Shown here one piece after another: positions 62,001-64,000 of a DNA stretch of 64,000 nt (the first letter of the stretch is position 1; the number at the start of each line of letters is the position of its first letter). Below the pieces are notes generated by a model. It worked only from the letters and a program-made list of their open reading frames with translations. It was not told the origin of the DNA and searched no databases. The position numbers were made by a program, and so were the translations under genes. Origin of the DNA: Neoconidiobolus thromboides FSU 785. Taxonomy: Eukaryota > Entomophthoromycota > Entomophthoromycetes > Entomophthorales > Neoconidiobolaceae. The DNA lies in the NCBI GenBank assembly GCA_025603075.1, contig MU626264.1, positions 62,001-126,000 of the forward strand, read 5' to 3'.

Positions 62001-62494
62001 GGAGATTTTTAAAAACTATCAAAAGAAGATTCGTAAACAATTTATCTCGTTTTCATCTTTTGTTTATTAATAGAAAATTCACTTTACTCTTGCATAGAAC
62101 TGATTCTATTACTCCTTTTTCCAAACGATTAGAAAACCTTATATCCCTATATCTTTAAAGTATATATTTCGGGCGTTCAAAAGCCAAGTATTTTTAGCGT
62201 CTATCAAGCAAGTAATTTTTATAATGTGAAGATTTTACATCTCCCTTTTAAATTTAAATGTTATAGTTCTTTTAAATTAAAATACTGCTTTATTGTTATA
62301 ATAAAGTTAGGGTCAGATTTAGGGCTAGATTTAAAGCTAGGTTTTGTTATTAAAAAAATGTTGCGATTTCTATTTTAAAGTCACAAAAACTGATCCTTCT
62401 ATCAAAAATATGTCCTCAGTAGTATAATACTTTGCATACATATAGCCATAAATTTATTTCAATATCATAGAAACTACAGAAACAAACTCTTAAT
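62001..62494. other. intergenic between F-box gene and SPRY pseudogene
   Basis: No features recognised apart from GGGTCAGATTTAGGGCTAGA-type short direct repeats near 62310-62345 (three AGATTTA/AGATTTAAAGCTAG-like units). Confidence 0.35.
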
Positions 62495-63793
62495 CTATTC
62501 CAACTTGATCCAGCTCAGCATTGGAACCTGCTTTAATCTATCACATAATTTCGAATCTAAAAAATGAGTGATGGGAGCAACAAGTAATAAGGGGGTCTTA
62601 AGCTCAAAAATACTCTCTGTATTAACGTCCATAAGGTTGAATTTATTAATTCGGATCAATTGAAGATTTGGAAAAAAACTTAAAAAATCAAAGAATTCTT
62701 CGACTAATGGATAAAAATAATTGATAGTTATGTTTTTTATATGAGTACATTTGTAGTTACAAGTTTCATTTATATTAGTTTCGTAGGCCATTTCTTTGAT
62801 ATCAAAATATAATCGATCAATGTAGATGGTATTTACATTGGGGAGTGAAGCTATCGATCTCAATAAATCTTTGGATAGGTTTTTGATATAAACTTGTTTT
62901 AAACTTGGTAGTTTTAATAACTCAAAACCAGTATTATTTTTCATACTAATATAACCTAAAGTATTAAGTTTAACACCTTCAAATAAAGTCAAATCAATAG
63001 TAACATCATTTCCTATAAGACCAGGACTTGAATTATCAATCAATTTAATACTTTCAAATACTTTTAAATCCCCAAAGTAATTAACAATAAAATCAAAATC
63101 TAAAGGACCTTCGAGTTCTAATTTTACATGAGCAATAAAGCTTAAATTGAAACTGAAATTAATAGGGACACTGATATGATCTTTGGATTTCAGATATAAC
63201 ACTTTTAGATTAACAAACTCACTCTTGATTCTATCCAATCCATGGAGTTCCAAATCACCACCAGTGACATGTAACTTCAATGACTTCAATATCCCTGGAT
63301 TTAAGTAATTAATAACTGTTCCCATGTTTAAATTATATGTGTAGACTTCTATCATTTCAATTTGAGTTAAATATCTGCTAAATAATTCTAAATAATGAGT
63401 CAAACCGCTATCTAATGATTTTATCACCAATCTCTTCAATTTTGGTAAACTAACTCCTAATTCATTGTTGTTATCGCTACTATTAAATAAGTTCTCGTAG
63501 TATAAAGATACTATGTTAGAACAGTAGCCAATATATTCCATTTCATTACTGGTTATATTTAAATGCTTCATCAGTGAGCCATTTTCTTTAATGAATTTTA
63601 GTTGATAAGATTTATATCTTCTATGTTTACTATGGTTGTAGTTGGAGTAGATTAAGTTTATCTTGATTACTTTGTTGACTATGTTATATATTACTTCATT
63701 CAATAAACGTAGTTCAAATAGTTGTTCTGGATTTATAAATTGGAAGATTTCTTCTAATAATACATCAGATAAATCAGTAAAGGACAAGGGCAT
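62495..63793 (-). CDS. F-box/LRR-like protein, paralogue of the 33.9-kb gene
   Basis: Single exon, 432 residues, from MPLSFTDLSDVLLEEIFQFI. An F-box-like domain covers about 5-45 (INPEQLFELRLLNEVIYNIV). It is followed by YQLKFIKENGSLMKHLNI, nearly the same as in the paralogue, and a leucine-rich solenoid: LPKLKRLVIKSLD, YLNPGILKSLKLHV, YFGDLKVFESIKL, LPSLKQVYIKNLSKDLLRS, FFPNLQLIRINKFNL. The C-terminal LKTPLLLVAPITHF and LSWIKLE are shared with the paralogue. Probable SCF substrate receptor, by family inference only. The SPRY pseudogene lies downstream on the same strand, the same order as at 34-39 kb. Confidence 0.78.
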   Translation of the reverse strand: MPLSFTDLSDVLLEEIFQFINPEQLFELRLLNEVIYNIVNKVIKINLIYSNYNHSKHRRYKSYQLKFIKENGSLMKHLNITSNEMEYIGYCSNIVSLYYENLFNSSDNNNELGVSLPKLKRLVIKSLDSGLTHYLELFSRYLTQIEMIEVYTYNLNMGTVINYLNPGILKSLKLHVTGGDLELHGLDRIKSEFVNLKVLYLKSKDHISVPINFSFNLSFIAHVKLELEGPLDFDFIVNYFGDLKVFESIKLIDNSSPGLIGNDVTIDLTLFEGVKLNTLGYISMKNNTGFELLKLPSLKQVYIKNLSKDLLRSIASLPNVNTIYIDRLYFDIKEMAYETNINETCNYKCTHIKNITINYFYPLVEEFFDFLSFFPNLQLIRINKFNLMDVNTESIFELKTPLLLVAPITHFLDSKLCDRLKQVPMLSWIKLE

Positions 63794-64000
63794 GATATAG
63801 CGTTTAATGCTATAAAGAAGGGAAAATAGTTTTTTTAAAATTCTTATTTAATGGATAATTTTTTTGCTAATGACGTAACTTGAAATTACATTTTTATTCT
63901 TAAAATGCTACTATATGGATTAAATGTTTTATTTACAATAATAAACTGAATCCTCGATTAGCTGGTTTAAAAGGCGCAATAGATCAACAAATATACTCTA
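63794..64000. other. upstream flank of F-box gene to window end
   Basis: Presumed promoter side of the gene ending at 63793. Nothing else is recognised. Confidence 0.35.

Overview
The window is nuclear DNA of an A+T-rich (roughly three quarters A+T), intron-bearing eukaryote, most likely an early-diverging fungus; an Entomophthorales/Zoopagomycota-type genome would fit. The inference rests on short GT-AG introns (about 45-145 nt, many with CTAAT/CTAAC-like branch sites), a class 2 mitochondrial dihydroorotate dehydrogenase, SCAP, fungal-type OPT, BAR and C2H2 genes, and a large degenerate F-box/LRR family. No database could be searched, so the taxon is an inference.

Layout. 1-9 kb is gene-dense: gamma-COP (SEC21, 5' end outside the window), VPS11 and dihydroorotate dehydrogenase. 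9-18 kb is a repeat-rich gap holding one tRNA-Thr and MYG1. 18.1-24.4 kb is a very large Nup192/Nup205 nucleoporin gene. 24.4-41.9 kb is gene-poor: cysteine dioxygenase, one intact F-box/LRR gene, one intact membrane-anchored SPRY gene with a C-terminal PPSY motif, a dead transposase-like gene and many F-box relics. 42-57.3 kb is gene-dense: CTP synthase, profilin, an Ivy1-like BAR protein, tRNA-dihydrouridine synthase 4, TFIIH subunit Tfb5, SCAP, a C2H2 zinc-finger protein and an OPT transporter. 57.3-64 kb is again repeat-rich, with a SPRY pseudogene split by a mobile element and a second intact F-box/LRR gene.

Two compartments emerge. Housekeeping genes for vesicle traffic (gamma-COP, Vps11, BAR protein, SCAP), pyrimidine synthesis (DHODH, CTP synthase), nuclear pore, TFIIH and tRNA modification sit in tight blocks with short spacers. 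Between them lie accessory stretches holding F-box/LRR and TM-SPRY-PPxY genes and relics (both types suggest ubiquitin-ligase adaptors). The same stretches hold more than 20 copies of one ~100-bp inverted-repeat element (termini TGGGGATGT, TA target duplications) and a second, older dispersed repeat up to about 1 kb long. One insertion of the 100-bp element into the SPRY pseudogene can be resolved to the base by comparison with the intact paralogue.
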